A stretch of DNA of 64,000 bases from Planctomycetota bacterium (GCA_015075375.1 JABTUM010000001.1:2165201-2229200), one strand, 5' to 3'. Positions 26,564-36,366 are shown, numbered from the stretch's first letter. Program-made: numbers and translations. The notes: generated by a model not told the origin, from the letters alone.

Positions 26564-28485
26564 ACGGACCCGAGACCGCGCCTCCCGTTGAAGCCGTGCC
26601 CGAAATACGTCCGCGCTCCGTGCCCGTGGACTCCCCGGCCTCCGAACGCCGCACCCTCCTGCATTACCTGGGGCTGCCCTTCTATTACCGCCACACGCCG
26701 CCGCAGATTCTGCGCCGCACGATCTTCTGGGGCTCAGCCGCCGCGCTGATCCTGCTTTTCACTTCGCACGCGATCATGATGCCGGTCGAACGGGGCTCGC
26801 TGCTGTATTCGTTCCGGCAAATCTGGCCATTCAACGAGATGGGCGAGTTCGCCACCATCCAATCCGGATTCTCGACCCTCTATTTCGAGCTGACCATCTT
26901 CGCGATCATCATCTCTTCGATCCTCGCGCCGCTCCATTCGACGTATTCTTTCTGCACCGAGCGCGTGACGGGAACGCTGGAGTTTCTCCGGCTGGCGCCG
27001 ATGCCGACGACCAGCCTCGTGCTGGGCAAGCTCTTCGCCCCGGCTTGGCCCGCCCACGCGATCAGCGCGGTTCTTCTGGTGCTGGGATTCCCCATGGCCT
27101 GGCTGGGCGAACTCGATCTCGGTTCGGTCTTCCTCGTCGTGCTTTCGGTGGTCGGAATGACGATCACCATCACGGCCATCGGCGGGCTGCTGGCCTGCGC
27201 CACTTCGGCCATGCGCGGGTTCGTCTCGGTCGGCGCGCTCCTGACGGTCGGCTTCTTCCTGCACTTTCTGCCGATGATCGCGCTGGAACTTTCAGGCATC
27301 GAGTTTGTCACCTTTCTCTCGCCGTGGGGCGCGCTGGATACGTGCTTCTGGCAGGAGTTTCACTCATCCAGCCGTTACGTCGGCATGCCCAAGGCCTATT
27401 TCATGGGTGCGGCGAGCCTGGCGTGGTTCTTCCTGGCTTTCTTTCACCTGGCGTTTTCGGCGCTGCTGGTCTGGGCTTCGGCGCGCAAGCTCGATCATCC
27501 CGAGCGTTCGGCGCTTTCGCGCAAGGGCTGGCTCCTTGCCTGGGGACTCTTCGCCTTCGCCGCGCTGGGCATCGTTCCCAATCCGGTTCGATCCGTCGGG
27601 GTTTCCTCGTATTACGGCGGCGCCTGGACCTGGCTCGTCGCCGCGCTCACGATGCTCTGGGCTTTCGCGTTCGTTTGCGGGCTCGCCCTGCTGGACCATC
27701 CCTTCTCCCGCGACACGGCGCTGACCGAAACCTGCGAGCGTCTGGCCGGGCATCCCAAGCCCCGCGGCGGATTCCTGGACCGCATCGGCCATGCCGGCTT
27801 CGCCGCGCTGCTGGTCTTCATCAGCGGCGCGCCCATCGTCTGCGCCTTCGATCAAGTCGTCTGGGCCAACAGCCAAGCCATGAACCACCAAAATCGTGAA
27901 GCCTTCACGCAAGTCGCCTACCTGCTCTGGTTCGGCGCGACCGGCCTCGCTTGGATGGTCGGCGTGATCCTCGAAGCGATCGCCGTACGCCTGCGCAGCT
28001 TCGTGGCGCGCCTCGTACTGGGGCACGTCATGATTGGATTGCTCGCGGCCATGGTAATCGTACCGCTCGTGGACATTCAGCAGAGCTACTACGGCTGGCG
28101 CCGCTCGCTGTACAGCCAGCGCGAATTACTTAAGCCGTCCGTGAACCAGTGGCCCGCCAACAGTTCCCAGCAGCAGCGCGCGCAGTGGGCCCGCCAGAAC
28201 GCCGAGTACGAATTGAATTACCTGCGCAAGCGCTACGACTTCGATCGCTACGTCGCAGGTATGGATACGCCGGCAAAAATCGACGCCGAACTCGAACGCT
28301 ACAACGGCCGCAACGTCTCCTGGTTCTGGGCCTATCACCCGCACGCCATGCTGCTCTACCCCTGCCCGCTGCTGCTGTTCATTGCGCTGCTGCTGATATG
28401 GCGGCGCTGGACCTACCGCGGCCTCGAACGCGAAGCACGCAAAGCGTTGAAGCTCGACGCCGCGCCCGCGCCTCAGCCTTCATGA
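26560..28485 (+). CDS. ABC-2-type transporter permease
   Basis: The 641-residue membrane protein has about a dozen hydrophobic helices, with a cytoplasmic N-terminus of about 40 residues. ERVTGTLEFLRLAPMPTTSLVLGKL is the segment that follows the second helix in ABC-2 permeases and docks onto the ATPase. An additional soluble region (about residues 520-600, ending RNVSWFWAYHPH) precedes the last helix. The start overlaps the ATPase stop by 4 nt. Its 3' end overlaps the convergent acyl-CoA synthetase gene by 13 bp (28473-28485). It is longer than standard single-domain ABC-2 permeases and may contain two fused halves. Confidence 0.85.
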   Translation: MNGPETAPPVEAVPEIRPRSVPVDSPASERRTLLHYLGLPFYYRHTPPQILRRTIFWGSAAALILLFTSHAIMMPVERGSLLYSFRQIWPFNEMGEFATIQSGFSTLYFELTIFAIIISSILAPLHSTYSFCTERVTGTLEFLRLAPMPTTSLVLGKLFAPAWPAHAISAVLLVLGFPMAWLGELDLGSVFLVVLSVVGMTITITAIGGLLACATSAMRGFVSVGALLTVGFFLHFLPMIALELSGIEFVTFLSPWGALDTCFWQEFHSSSRYVGMPKAYFMGAASLAWFFLAFFHLAFSALLVWASARKLDHPERSALSRKGWLLAWGLFAFAALGIVPNPVRSVGVSSYYGGAWTWLVAALTMLWAFAFVCGLALLDHPFSRDTALTETCERLAGHPKPRGGFLDRIGHAGFAALLVFISGAPIVCAFDQVVWANSQAMNHQNREAFTQVAYLLWFGATGLAWMVGVILEAIAVRLRSFVARLVLGHVMIGLLAAMVIVPLVDIQQSYYGWRRSLYSQRELLKPSVNQWPANSSQQQRAQWARQNAEYELNYLRKRYDFDRYVAGMDTPAKIDAELERYNGRNVSWFWAYHPHAMLLYPCPLLLFIALLLIWRRWTYRGLEREARKALKLDAAPAPQPS

Positions 28486-30017
28486 GCTGCTGATAGATCG
28501 CGCTTCAGCACCTTCCCCGACGCGTTGCGCGGCAGGCGCTCCAGGATGCGGACCGTCCGCGGCAGCTTGAACGCGGCCAGCTTCTCGCCCAAATAGCGGC
28601 GCAGATCCTTCTCCGTCGTCTGTTGGCCCTGCCGCAGTACCACCGCGGCGTGAACCACTTCGCCCAACGCCTTATCGGGCTTCCCGAAGACCGCCGCCTC
28701 CTGCACCGCCGGATGCGCGCACAGCGCGTTCTCGACCTCGATCGGATACACGTTCTCGCCCGCGACGATGATCAGTTCCTTCTTGCGCCCCTGCAGGAAC
28801 AAGTACCCTTCTTCATCCAGGTACGCGGTATCGCCGGTGTGAAACCAGCCGCCGCGCAGCGCTTCGGCCGTGGCTTCATCCCGCTTGAAATACCCCTTCA
28901 GCACGCTCGGCCCGCGAATGACCAGTTCCCCCACCGCCCGCGCCGGCAGCGGCCGGTCGGCGTCGTCGACGATGCGCAGTTCCAGCCCCGGCGGCGGCAG
29001 GCCCACCGAATCGGAACGCGTCAGCACCTGGTCGTCCGGCAATACGCTGCTCACCGACGTCGTTTCCGTCAGCCCGAAGAAATTGTGCAGCTCCACGCCC
29101 GGGAAGCGCTCCCGCAGCTTCAGGATCGTCTGCGGCGACATCGGCGCGCCGCTGTAGCAGATCAGGCGCAGCGAGGCGGTCTTGCCGGGATCTTGCGCGG
29201 GCAGGTTGGTCAGCAGATAAAAGGTGGTTGGTACGCCGAAGAAAGTCGTGCAGCGGTGCCGCGCGATCGTATCGAGCAGATCCTCGGGATCGGCCTGCGC
29301 GCTGACCACCAGCTTCGCGCCTTGCTCGAACGCCGTGGGCATGATCGTGTTCAGCCCTGTGACGTGGAAGAGCGGCACGACGAGCAAGTGGACATCTTCG
29401 GGCCGCAACCCGTGGCTGTGCTTCGTCGACGCCACGTTGTACAGGATGTTCCCGTGCGTCAGCATCGCGCCCTTCGGGCGGCCGGTGGTGCCCGAGGTGT
29501 AGATGATCGCGGCGACGTCGTCGCGCTCCGGTTCCGGCCGCGGCGGCGCTGCGCCGGGTTGTTCAAGCCACGTTTCGAATCGTTCTGCGCCGGGCGGTAT
29601 ATCGGCCTCCGCGCGAAAGCCGACCGCGATCCGGTGCTTCAAGCCCGGCAGCTTCGCCAGCGCGCCCTGCGCGGCGGCCAGCGTCGACGGGTGCAGGAAG
29701 AGCGCCTGCGCTTCGCTGTCGCCGAGGATGAACTCCAGCTCTTCCGCGCGCAGCCGCGCGTTCACCGGAACGGCCACCGCCCCGGCGCGCAAGATCCCGA
29801 AGTACAGCGGCAGGAAATCCACCGTATTGGGCAGCAGCAGCGCGACATGCTGGCCGGGACGCACGCCGCAGCGCTGCGCCAACGCCGCCGCGACCCGTTC
29901 GGACCGTGCATGCAGCTCGGCGAAGGTCAGTTCAGCATCGCCGGAGGCGCTTACGGCGCTTGTTCGGGAGCCGAAACGGTGAGCGGCATGGTCCAGCAGA
30001 TCGAGCAGGTTCTTCAT
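28473..30017 (-). CDS. Acyl-CoA synthetase (AMP-forming, class I adenylate-forming enzyme)
   Basis: The 514-residue enzyme activates a carboxylic acid with ATP and joins it to CoA. Visible motifs are the P-loop YTSGTTGRPKGA (173-184), FFGLTETTS, the adenylate-binding GWFHTGD, GRKKELIIVAGENVYP and the C-terminal catalytic lysine in NASGKVLKRD. This corresponds to the long/medium-chain fatty-acyl or aryl-CoA ligase group; the substrate is not assignable by eye. The ATG at 30017 fits the family N-terminus (MKNLLDLLDHAA); the frame extends to 30068 but without support. It overlaps the convergent permease gene by 13 bp. Confidence 0.93.
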   Translation of the reverse strand: MKNLLDLLDHAAHRFGSRTSAVSASGDAELTFAELHARSERVAAALAQRCGVRPGQHVALLLPNTVDFLPLYFGILRAGAVAVPVNARLRAEELEFILGDSEAQALFLHPSTLAAAQGALAKLPGLKHRIAVGFRAEADIPPGAERFETWLEQPGAAPPRPEPERDDVAAIIYTSGTTGRPKGAMLTHGNILYNVASTKHSHGLRPEDVHLLVVPLFHVTGLNTIMPTAFEQGAKLVVSAQADPEDLLDTIARHRCTTFFGVPTTFYLLTNLPAQDPGKTASLRLICYSGAPMSPQTILKLRERFPGVELHNFFGLTETTSVSSVLPDDQVLTRSDSVGLPPPGLELRIVDDADRPLPARAVGELVIRGPSVLKGYFKRDEATAEALRGGWFHTGDTAYLDEEGYLFLQGRKKELIIVAGENVYPIEVENALCAHPAVQEAAVFGKPDKALGEVVHAAVVLRQGQQTTEKDLRRYLGEKLAAFKLPRTVRILERLPRNASGKVLKRDLSAAHEG

Positions 30018-30221
30018 GGTTCCATGGTAGAAACGCGGTTTCAAAGTGCAACGCACGAGCGCTCGCACAGGTGCGTATATCCGGTGTATCTATTTCATCA
30101 CCCCCTATGGCCTCGGCGTTGCACGACATGGTGCATCCTGCTAAGGTTAGCTTTTCGGACGGGCCAGACGCCCGTATAGACGCTGTTCTCTTAGGCCCTC
30201 CGTCCCTGCGGGTTGGGTGTA

Positions 30222-31595
30222 ATGCGCATTCTATACTGCGAAACCTGCGGAAGGCGCGTCAGTCCGCGCGATCTGGAAACGGGACGAGTTAAACTTCGCG
30301 GCGAATTGGTCATGTGGTGTCCGAGCTGCCCGCAGGAAGCCGGCGTGCCGGCCGAACATGCGGTGGCTCAGATGGCCCAAGCTCCGGCTCCGCCACAGGC
30401 TCCCGCGCCCGCGGCGCCCTCGGGGCGGCCGGGAACCGGCGGCCATCCGTCGATGGTCGATCCGCCTCAGCAAGACATCGTGCGCATGCGCCGGCGCACC
30501 ACCAGCCAGACCGGCTTGGGCAGGCGCACCCCTGCGGCGCCGTCCACGCGCGTGGTCCGTTCCGGCCGCAGCGCTTCGCCCGCCGAAGGCACGCCCGCGC
30601 GGCGCGCGCGTCCCGTTCGCAGCGAGATTCGCCCGCTGCCCGCCGGAGGCATCGGTACGCCGATGGCCCGCCGTGGCGGCGAAGAAAAGGCCGCCACCGA
30701 TCCGACCATGATCTACATGATCGTCGGCGCCGTCCTGCTCCTCTTCGGGATCTTCCTTGTCGGGTACGCGCTGCTCTTCAAAAAGGATGCGCCGCCGCCG
30801 CGAGCGCCCCAGGAACAGACCGCGGCCGGCGGAACCGAACGCACCGGGAGTTCGTCCACTCCCGCGGCCGCGAAGACCACGAGCCAACCGGAGAGCCGCC
30901 CCGCCGTGCCGCTGGGACGACAAAGCTCGCTGGCCGATCTGCCCGCCGACCAGTTCCCGCGCCTCAAGATTCCCAAGCCCATCAGCGTGCCCAGCATCGA
31001 CGGCAGGCTTGACGATCGTTCCTGGTCGCGCGCCATTCCGCAGCGCCTGCGTTTCGCGGACGGCCGTGAGACCCGCCCGCTCGGCGATACCGAATTCTGG
31101 GTGCTGGCCACCGAGAAAATGCTCTATGTCGCGGTGCGGATGAGCGAGCCCGAAATGGCGCAGATCGTCAAGACGCCGCGCAAGCGCGACGAAGGCGTCT
31201 GGCAGGACGACTGCGTCGAAATCTTCATCATCCCCGGCCTCGATGCCTCGAAACCCAAGTATCAGTGGGTCGTCAGCATCGCCGGCAGCGTCATGGACGG
31301 CTCAGGCGCCGGATCGGAAGTCAAAAACGAGGCTTGGAATATCGAGGCCAAGTTTGCGGTCTTCGAAGGCAAGGACTATTGGACCCTGGAAGCCGCGCTC
31401 CCGCTCGACGGCATCCCGGACGCCGAAAAAGCCCCGCTTTGGCGCTTCAACCTCACCCGGAACCGCCCCGCGCGCGAAGGCCAGTCGCGGCCCGTCGAGA
31501 ATACGTCCTGGGCCAACCTGCAGTCGCCCTCCAACCAGACGCCCGCGCGCTTCGGGGTCGTGGCCGTGGAAGCCTTGGGCGGAAAGCTCCCTTAA
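30222..31595 (+). CDS. Zinc ribbon - TM - CBM9-like protein
   Basis: The 457-residue protein begins with a zinc ribbon (C6/C9 and C33/C36; YCETCGRRVSPRDLETG), an N-terminus common in planctomycete proteins. A Pro/Ala/Arg-rich linker follows, then one membrane helix at about 163-187. An extracytoplasmic domain follows with the CBM9/DOMON-like pattern SIDGRLDDRSWSRA ... TEFWVLATEKMLYVAV ... WQDDCVEIFI. CBM9 domains bind sugar ends in xylanases, so a carbohydrate or cell-wall ligand is plausible. A TTG at 30213 is the only longer start. It diverges from the acyl-CoA synthetase; TATAGA (30175-30180) could be a -10 box, with a poor -35. Confidence 0.78.
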   Translation: MRILYCETCGRRVSPRDLETGRVKLRGELVMWCPSCPQEAGVPAEHAVAQMAQAPAPPQAPAPAAPSGRPGTGGHPSMVDPPQQDIVRMRRRTTSQTGLGRRTPAAPSTRVVRSGRSASPAEGTPARRARPVRSEIRPLPAGGIGTPMARRGGEEKAATDPTMIYMIVGAVLLLFGIFLVGYALLFKKDAPPPRAPQEQTAAGGTERTGSSSTPAAAKTTSQPESRPAVPLGRQSSLADLPADQFPRLKIPKPISVPSIDGRLDDRSWSRAIPQRLRFADGRETRPLGDTEFWVLATEKMLYVAVRMSEPEMAQIVKTPRKRDEGVWQDDCVEIFIIPGLDASKPKYQWVVSIAGSVMDGSGAGSEVKNEAWNIEAKFAVFEGKDYWTLEAALPLDGIPDAEKAPLWRFNLTRNRPAREGQSRPVENTSWANLQSPSNQTPARFGVVAVEALGGKLP

Positions 31596-31715
31596 ATGAA
31601 ATGGCGCCGGGCCGCGAGTTCGATCGCGCCTGCCCAGGCTCTGTCCCCAAACGCTTCGAAGGCGTATGCGCCGCGCGGACCATGCCGTGACCGATGAAGG
31701 AGTTCGGGGCAGCGC

Positions 31716-33425
31716 CTAAAACTCCATTTCTTCCAGCGACTTCGCGCCCAGCCTCAGCGGAATGAACGCGCACAAGGCCGTCACGACGCCCGTCCCGATC
31801 AGCGTCAGCGTCAGCACCAGCCGGAACTGCGCCGCTTCGTCGCTGTCCGGATTCAGCGGCACATCCCGCACCATGTACTGATGGCAGACCAGCGCCTGAA
31901 CGGTGATCGTGATCATCACCAGCGCGATGGAAATGATCAGCGTCAGCGTGCCGCCGAAGCCGGATACGATCTTCGACGGATTGGGCTCGCGCAGGTTCGG
32001 GAACAGCGCCCCCATCCCCACCGTCAGACCCGTCAGCCCCAGGCAGATGAACGCAGCCGTCAGCGCTTGAACCTTGAAGACGAAATCGTCGCTCTGCAGG
32101 ATGAAATTCGAGAGCACCACCAGGCTCTCCGTGACGATCAGCGCGCCGCACAGGCTGAAAATAAACTTCGCCCACACGATGCGGCGGCGCTCCATCGGCG
32201 CAAGGCCCAGGATCCAGAAGCGCTGCCCCTCCAGCGAAACCAGCGGGAAGACGAAGCGGCTCACCATCGTCGCCAGCGTCAAGCACGTCGCGCCCAGGTT
32301 CAGGAACGAGATCAGGTTTTGGTAGAAAGGCCGGTCGAGCGGGTACGAAAAGTTGCGCAGGTTGGAGATGTAGATCGCCAGCAGCCCGAAGAAGATCAGC
32401 ACCTGCGACCATTGCACCGGATCGCGCAGGAACGACTTGATATCCTTGATCACGATCACCGTGACCTGCGGCCAGCGCCGCTTCACCGGTTCCAGCAGCC
32501 ATTCGAGCACCCAGCGCCGCTCGACCCGCCGCCCGCGCGGCGCTTCGGCCGCCAGCGAATAGGTGCGCCCGTAGAGATACGCCGACAGAAACCAGCCCGC
32601 CGCGGCCAGCACAAGCGCGGTGCTCGCCAGCGCGGCGAAGCAAATGCCCACCGGCGCGCTCGCCTCGAAGCCCCGCGCCGCAAGCTCCAGCAGGCCTTCC
32701 TTCATCCAGAAGTTCGGCGAGAACGGATGCTGCGCGAACTCCAGCTTGCCCAGGATCAGATGCACCTCCGCGCGCATCTCCGATCCGCTCCGCACGCTCA
32801 GCACATCCGCCACCAGCCAGGTGCCCACCGCCACCGCCGCGGCCACCAGGAACACCAGCGCCTTCCCGCGATGCCGCGGCAGCGTCGCCGTCAGCACAAG
32901 ACCCAGCAGCGAACCCAGCGAGGCGGGGATCAGCACGAACGGCGCGAAAAACAAAAGCACCGCCGGATAAAACGGCGCGTGCGCTTCGGCCTGAATCCCA
33001 TAGGCCAGCAGCAGCGGGATACCCAGCGCGAAGAACGCCCAGCTCGAGAACAGCAGCGACTCCAGCATCTTGTACAGATAGACCGTGTCGTGCGGCACCG
33101 GCTTGGAGAGCAGGAACTCGGTCTCCGCCGAATTGAACATGTTGCCCAGCCCGATCAGCGCGTTGCTGAACGTCAGCATCACCAGCAGCACCAGGAAAAA
33201 GATGCTCAGCAACCGCGGAATCAGCATCTCGCCGACCGGGTACAACTGGTGGATCAGGAAATCGAAGACAAGATTGAAAACGTAAAACATCCCGCCCCAG
33301 AACAGCATTCCCAGCGCCAGCACCACGAAAATCTTGAACAGCGACTCGTCGCCCAGCCGGCGCATGCGGTTGCGCAGGCCGCGCACGCGCGCGCCGATCA
33401 GCAGGCCGATGGTGAAGGTGGGCAT
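31716..33425 (-). CDS. ABC exporter-type membrane protein
   Basis: The 569-residue protein has about twelve hydrophobic helices and a cytoplasmic loop (AETEFLLSKPVPHDTVYLYKMLES) typical of ABC-2/ABC_export permeases. No ATPase gene adjoins it; the nearest is at 25601-26563. The ATG at 33425 gives MPTFTIGLLIGARVRGLRNR, the usual short cytoplasmic N-terminus. An upstream extension to 33722 would overlap the divergent dehydrogenase gene and looks spurious. It ends KSLEEMEF. It may work with the ATPase encoded 5 kb away or with one outside the window. Confidence 0.75.
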   Translation of the reverse strand: MPTFTIGLLIGARVRGLRNRMRRLGDESLFKIFVVLALGMLFWGGMFYVFNLVFDFLIHQLYPVGEMLIPRLLSIFFLVLLVMLTFSNALIGLGNMFNSAETEFLLSKPVPHDTVYLYKMLESLLFSSWAFFALGIPLLLAYGIQAEAHAPFYPAVLLFFAPFVLIPASLGSLLGLVLTATLPRHRGKALVFLVAAAVAVGTWLVADVLSVRSGSEMRAEVHLILGKLEFAQHPFSPNFWMKEGLLELAARGFEASAPVGICFAALASTALVLAAAGWFLSAYLYGRTYSLAAEAPRGRRVERRWVLEWLLEPVKRRWPQVTVIVIKDIKSFLRDPVQWSQVLIFFGLLAIYISNLRNFSYPLDRPFYQNLISFLNLGATCLTLATMVSRFVFPLVSLEGQRFWILGLAPMERRRIVWAKFIFSLCGALIVTESLVVLSNFILQSDDFVFKVQALTAAFICLGLTGLTVGMGALFPNLREPNPSKIVSGFGGTLTLIISIALVMITITVQALVCHQYMVRDVPLNPDSDEAAQFRLVLTLTLIGTGVVTALCAFIPLRLGAKSLEEMEF

Positions 33426-33585
33426 GGCGGAGGTTCGTATGCTCCGGATCGATGCGCAGGTTCTATCCGCAGGCCCGGCGAACGGCCAATCCCGGCTCCG
33501 GCAGGCAAGTGCCGCCGGGCGGACCGATTCGGACCCGGATTCCACGGCGGTTGAGGAAGCGCGCGCCGTCGAGTAGACCTTTCGC

Positions 33586-34686
33586 ATGACCGCTCCCAAA
33601 CGCCGGCCGAAAGTGCGCCTGAAAGCCAAGATGCCCGCCGCGGTCCTGACCGCCCTGCGCCGCATCGAACTCGCCAGCGTTCCCGTCCCCGAGCCCGGAC
33701 CAGGCGAACTGCTCCTGCGCATGACCGCCGTCGGCCTGTGCGGCAGCGATCTGCACTACTGGCGTTGCGGGCGCATCGGCGACCAGATCGTCAAGCTGCC
33801 GCAGCGCCTGGGCCACGAACCGGCCGGCCTCGTCGCGGCCGTGGGCCGCGGCTGCCGCCGCGGCTTCGCCGAAGGCCAGGCCGTGGCCATCGAGCCCGGC
33901 GTCTGGTGCGGCGCGTGCCTCGCTTGCGAAGGCGGGCGCCAGAACCTCTGCTACGGCATGCGCTTTCTCGGCGCGCCCGGAGAGGCCGGCGCGCTCCAGC
34001 CTTTCCTCGTCATGCCCGAAGCGAACGTCGAACCGCTCGCGCCCCGCGTCGATCCCGCGCGCGCCACCGCCGCCGAACCCCTCGGTATTGCGCTCCAAGC
34101 CTTCGATCTGGTCAAACTGCGCGCCGGCGAAAGCGTCGCGGTGATCGGCGGCGGACCGGTGGGCCTGTGCGTCGCCGCGCTGGCACAAGCCTCCGGTGCG
34201 CGCGTCGTGGCGCTCTCCGAACCGCGCGCCGCCCGGGCAAAAGCCGCGCGCGCCTTGGGCGCTCAGGCCGCCGTCGATGCGCGGCCCGAAGCCCTGATCG
34301 AAGCCGCCCGCGCCGCCACCGGCGGCTACGGCGCCGACGTCGTCGTCGAATGCTCCGGCGCCGCCGAGACGCTCAACACCGCGATCCTCGCCGCCACACG
34401 CGGCGGGCGCATCGCCGTCGTCGGCATCCCCGAGGTCGATTCGATCCCCGTCGATCCGCATCACTGGCGCCGCAAGGAACTCCTCATCGCCAGCGTCCGC
34501 CGCAGCAACCGCACCCTCGGGCGCGCGCTCGCGCTGCTCGAACGCAACGACCTGGGACTCGCCAAGGCCGGCTATTTTTCGAAGCTGCTGGGTTTGGAAG
34601 AACTTCAGGGCGCCTTCGAAGACCTCGACGATCCCGCCTCGCGCGCGATCAAACTCACCGTCGATCCCAGCCGAGCGCTGGGTTGA
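33586..34686 (+). CDS. Zinc-dependent medium-chain alcohol/polyol dehydrogenase
   Basis: The 366-residue MDR-family enzyme has catalytic-zinc ligands in GLCGSDLHYW and GHEPAG. It also has a full structural-zinc lobe (CGACLACEGGRQNLC, four Cys) and a Rossmann nucleotide motif GGGPVG. The layout matches sorbitol/L-threonine/2,3-butanediol dehydrogenases that oxidise a secondary alcohol with NAD(P)+. The substrate is not resolvable by eye. The N-terminus has about 15 extra basic residues. It diverges from the permease gene and faces the cyclase gene. Confidence 0.9.
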   Translation: MTAPKRRPKVRLKAKMPAAVLTALRRIELASVPVPEPGPGELLLRMTAVGLCGSDLHYWRCGRIGDQIVKLPQRLGHEPAGLVAAVGRGCRRGFAEGQAVAIEPGVWCGACLACEGGRQNLCYGMRFLGAPGEAGALQPFLVMPEANVEPLAPRVDPARATAAEPLGIALQAFDLVKLRAGESVAVIGGGPVGLCVAALAQASGARVVALSEPRAARAKAARALGAQAAVDARPEALIEAARAATGGYGADVVVECSGAAETLNTAILAATRGGRIAVVGIPEVDSIPVDPHHWRRKELLIASVRRSNRTLGRALALLERNDLGLAKAGYFSKLLGLEELQGAFEDLDDPASRAIKLTVDPSRALG

Positions 34687-34733
34687 ACGAACTTAGAGCC
34701 GCTGGCAATTCCAGCCCCGCGCCGGTACGCGCG

Positions 34734-34770
34734 CCCCAATCCAAAATCGGCAATCCCAAATCTAAAATCC
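34734..34770. repeat. Dispersed AATCCAAAATC-type repeat
   Basis: This short AT-rich tract consists of imperfect repeats of AATCnnAAAATC type. It begins CCCCAATCCAAAATCGG and ends CAAATCTAAAATCC, directly beside the cyclase stop codon. Similar tracts are known as intergenic repeats in many environmental bacterial genomes, where they translate as runs like NPKSKI. A related tract (GAAATCGCGAATCGTGAATC) is at about 63655-63675. Its role is unknown. Confidence 0.5.
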
Positions 34771-36366
34771 TTACATCCCTTCCTTCGGCGCCTCCGGCGG
34801 CGGGCCGTACTTCAGCAACGCGTCCTGCACCGCCGCGTCGTGGGGCATCGGGATGAGCTTCTCCTCGAGCGCCGCCTTCAGCACCGCCGCGGCCTGCGTC
34901 CGCCGCGCGGGCTCGCCTTTCGACAACAGCGCCTCGATCGACTCTTTGTCGCCCTGTCCCGACGCGGCCAGGACGAGCTTCAAATAGCCGTCGTCCTGCG
35001 CGAGCGCGTGGCGTTCCTCGCGCACGATCTTCCACGCGTTCAGCACCTCCAGACCCTGCCCTTCCCGCAGCGACCGCTCGGCCCACGCCAACCGCTCCTT
35101 CGCGAAATGCGTGCGCAGCAGATCGTGCGCCTGATTCGAGTTCGAATCTTCGGGACCGTTGCGCGAAAGCGATTCGGTGCACGCCTTGAACATCTCCTCG
35201 TTCGCCGGCAGCCCGCGTTCCAGCGCCTCCTCGAAGAGCGGCACGATCACTTCCACGATGTAGCGCTTGCGCAGCAGCAGGCCCATCTCGTACGGCACCG
35301 CCGCATTTTTCGGATACTTCCGCGCCAGCTCCCACGCATGAAGGGTCACGTCCTGCGAGGCCCGGCGATTCTCCATCGCATCGGCCATCGACACCCGCGC
35401 GTCGAGCAGTTGCAGCCGCTCTTCCAGCGGAGCGAGATAGCGCTTCTGGTCGAGCTGCCCGCGCAGCCAGGCCAGCGCGTCCCCGGGCGAACGCTCCTTC
35501 TCCAGAAAGTCGGCGTACTGCGTCGCGGCCGTCAGCGCGATATCGCGCAGCTTGGTGTCGGCCGGTTCCTTCAGCAGCGCTTCGTGAACCGCGTTCAGCG
35601 CTTCCAGCGACTCGCCTGCTTCCAGCAGCTTCGCCGGGCGCGCCCAGAGCGGCTCCGGAACCGGCTCGCGCGGCCCAAAGCGCAAAAACACCACCACCGC
35701 GACCAGCGCCGCCAGCGCGCCGCCCGACGCCCAGATCCAGCCCGGGCGAGACGCCGCCGTCTTTTCGCGGTAGCCGTGGATGACCGGACCCGACGGCAGC
35801 AGCCGCACGCATTGCGCGAGCCGGCGGGCCTGGTCGCTGGTCGGATCCTGCACCACCCGGTACACGCGAATCGGCTGCGCGATGCCCTGGAAGATCTTCT
35901 CGCCCACTTCCGCGGAAGGCACTTCCGTGCGGTTCATCGCCAGATACACCGCTTCGGTGAAGTAAACCTCGCCGGCCTCGGTCGCGCCTTCCAGGCGGCT
36001 CGCGATATTCACCGCCTCGCCCAGCACATCGCCGTCCTTCAATTCCACGTCGCCCGCGTTGATCGCCACGCGAACCTTCAGCCGCTCTTCTTCCTTCGCC
36101 GCCGTCGCGTTGAACTGGCGCAGCACTTCCTGGATCGCCAGCCCGCACAGCACCGCGTCCGTGGCGCTCTCGAACCGCACCAGAAACGCGTCGCCGATCG
36201 TCTTGATCACGTGCCCGTCGAAGTAGCGGATCACCGGCAGCAGCAGCCGGTCGTGCTTCTTCAGCAAGTTCACCAGGCCCTGGCGCGTCTCCTGATTGGT
36301 CCGCGCCGTGAAGCCCTTGATGTCCGTGAACATGATCGAAAGGTTGCGTGTCGGCATGGCGGGCAT
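34771..36366 (-). CDS. Class III adenylate/guanylate cyclase with TM and helical repeats
   Basis: The 531-residue protein opens with a class III nucleotide cyclase domain. Metal-binding Asp15 is in FTDIKGFT and Asp59 in KTIGDAFLVRF; Lys55 before GD suggests ATP as substrate. The transition-state segment is VNIASRLEG. A membrane helix (about 212-230, GGALAALVAVVVFLRF) divides it from a C-terminal helical-repeat region of about 290 residues, which would be extracytoplasmic. An N-terminal cyclase followed by a membrane helix and TPR-like repeats is a common bacterial build for sensing. It lies 51 nt after the FAD oxidoreductase gene on the same strand. The ligand is unknown. Confidence 0.9.
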   Translation of the reverse strand: MPAMPTRNLSIMFTDIKGFTARTNQETRQGLVNLLKKHDRLLLPVIRYFDGHVIKTIGDAFLVRFESATDAVLCGLAIQEVLRQFNATAAKEEERLKVRVAINAGDVELKDGDVLGEAVNIASRLEGATEAGEVYFTEAVYLAMNRTEVPSAEVGEKIFQGIAQPIRVYRVVQDPTSDQARRLAQCVRLLPSGPVIHGYREKTAASRPGWIWASGGALAALVAVVVFLRFGPREPVPEPLWARPAKLLEAGESLEALNAVHEALLKEPADTKLRDIALTAATQYADFLEKERSPGDALAWLRGQLDQKRYLAPLEERLQLLDARVSMADAMENRRASQDVTLHAWELARKYPKNAAVPYEMGLLLRKRYIVEVIVPLFEEALERGLPANEEMFKACTESLSRNGPEDSNSNQAHDLLRTHFAKERLAWAERSLREGQGLEVLNAWKIVREERHALAQDDGYLKLVLAASGQGDKESIEALLSKGEPARRTQAAAVLKAALEEKLIPMPHDAAVQDALLKYGPPPEAPKEGM

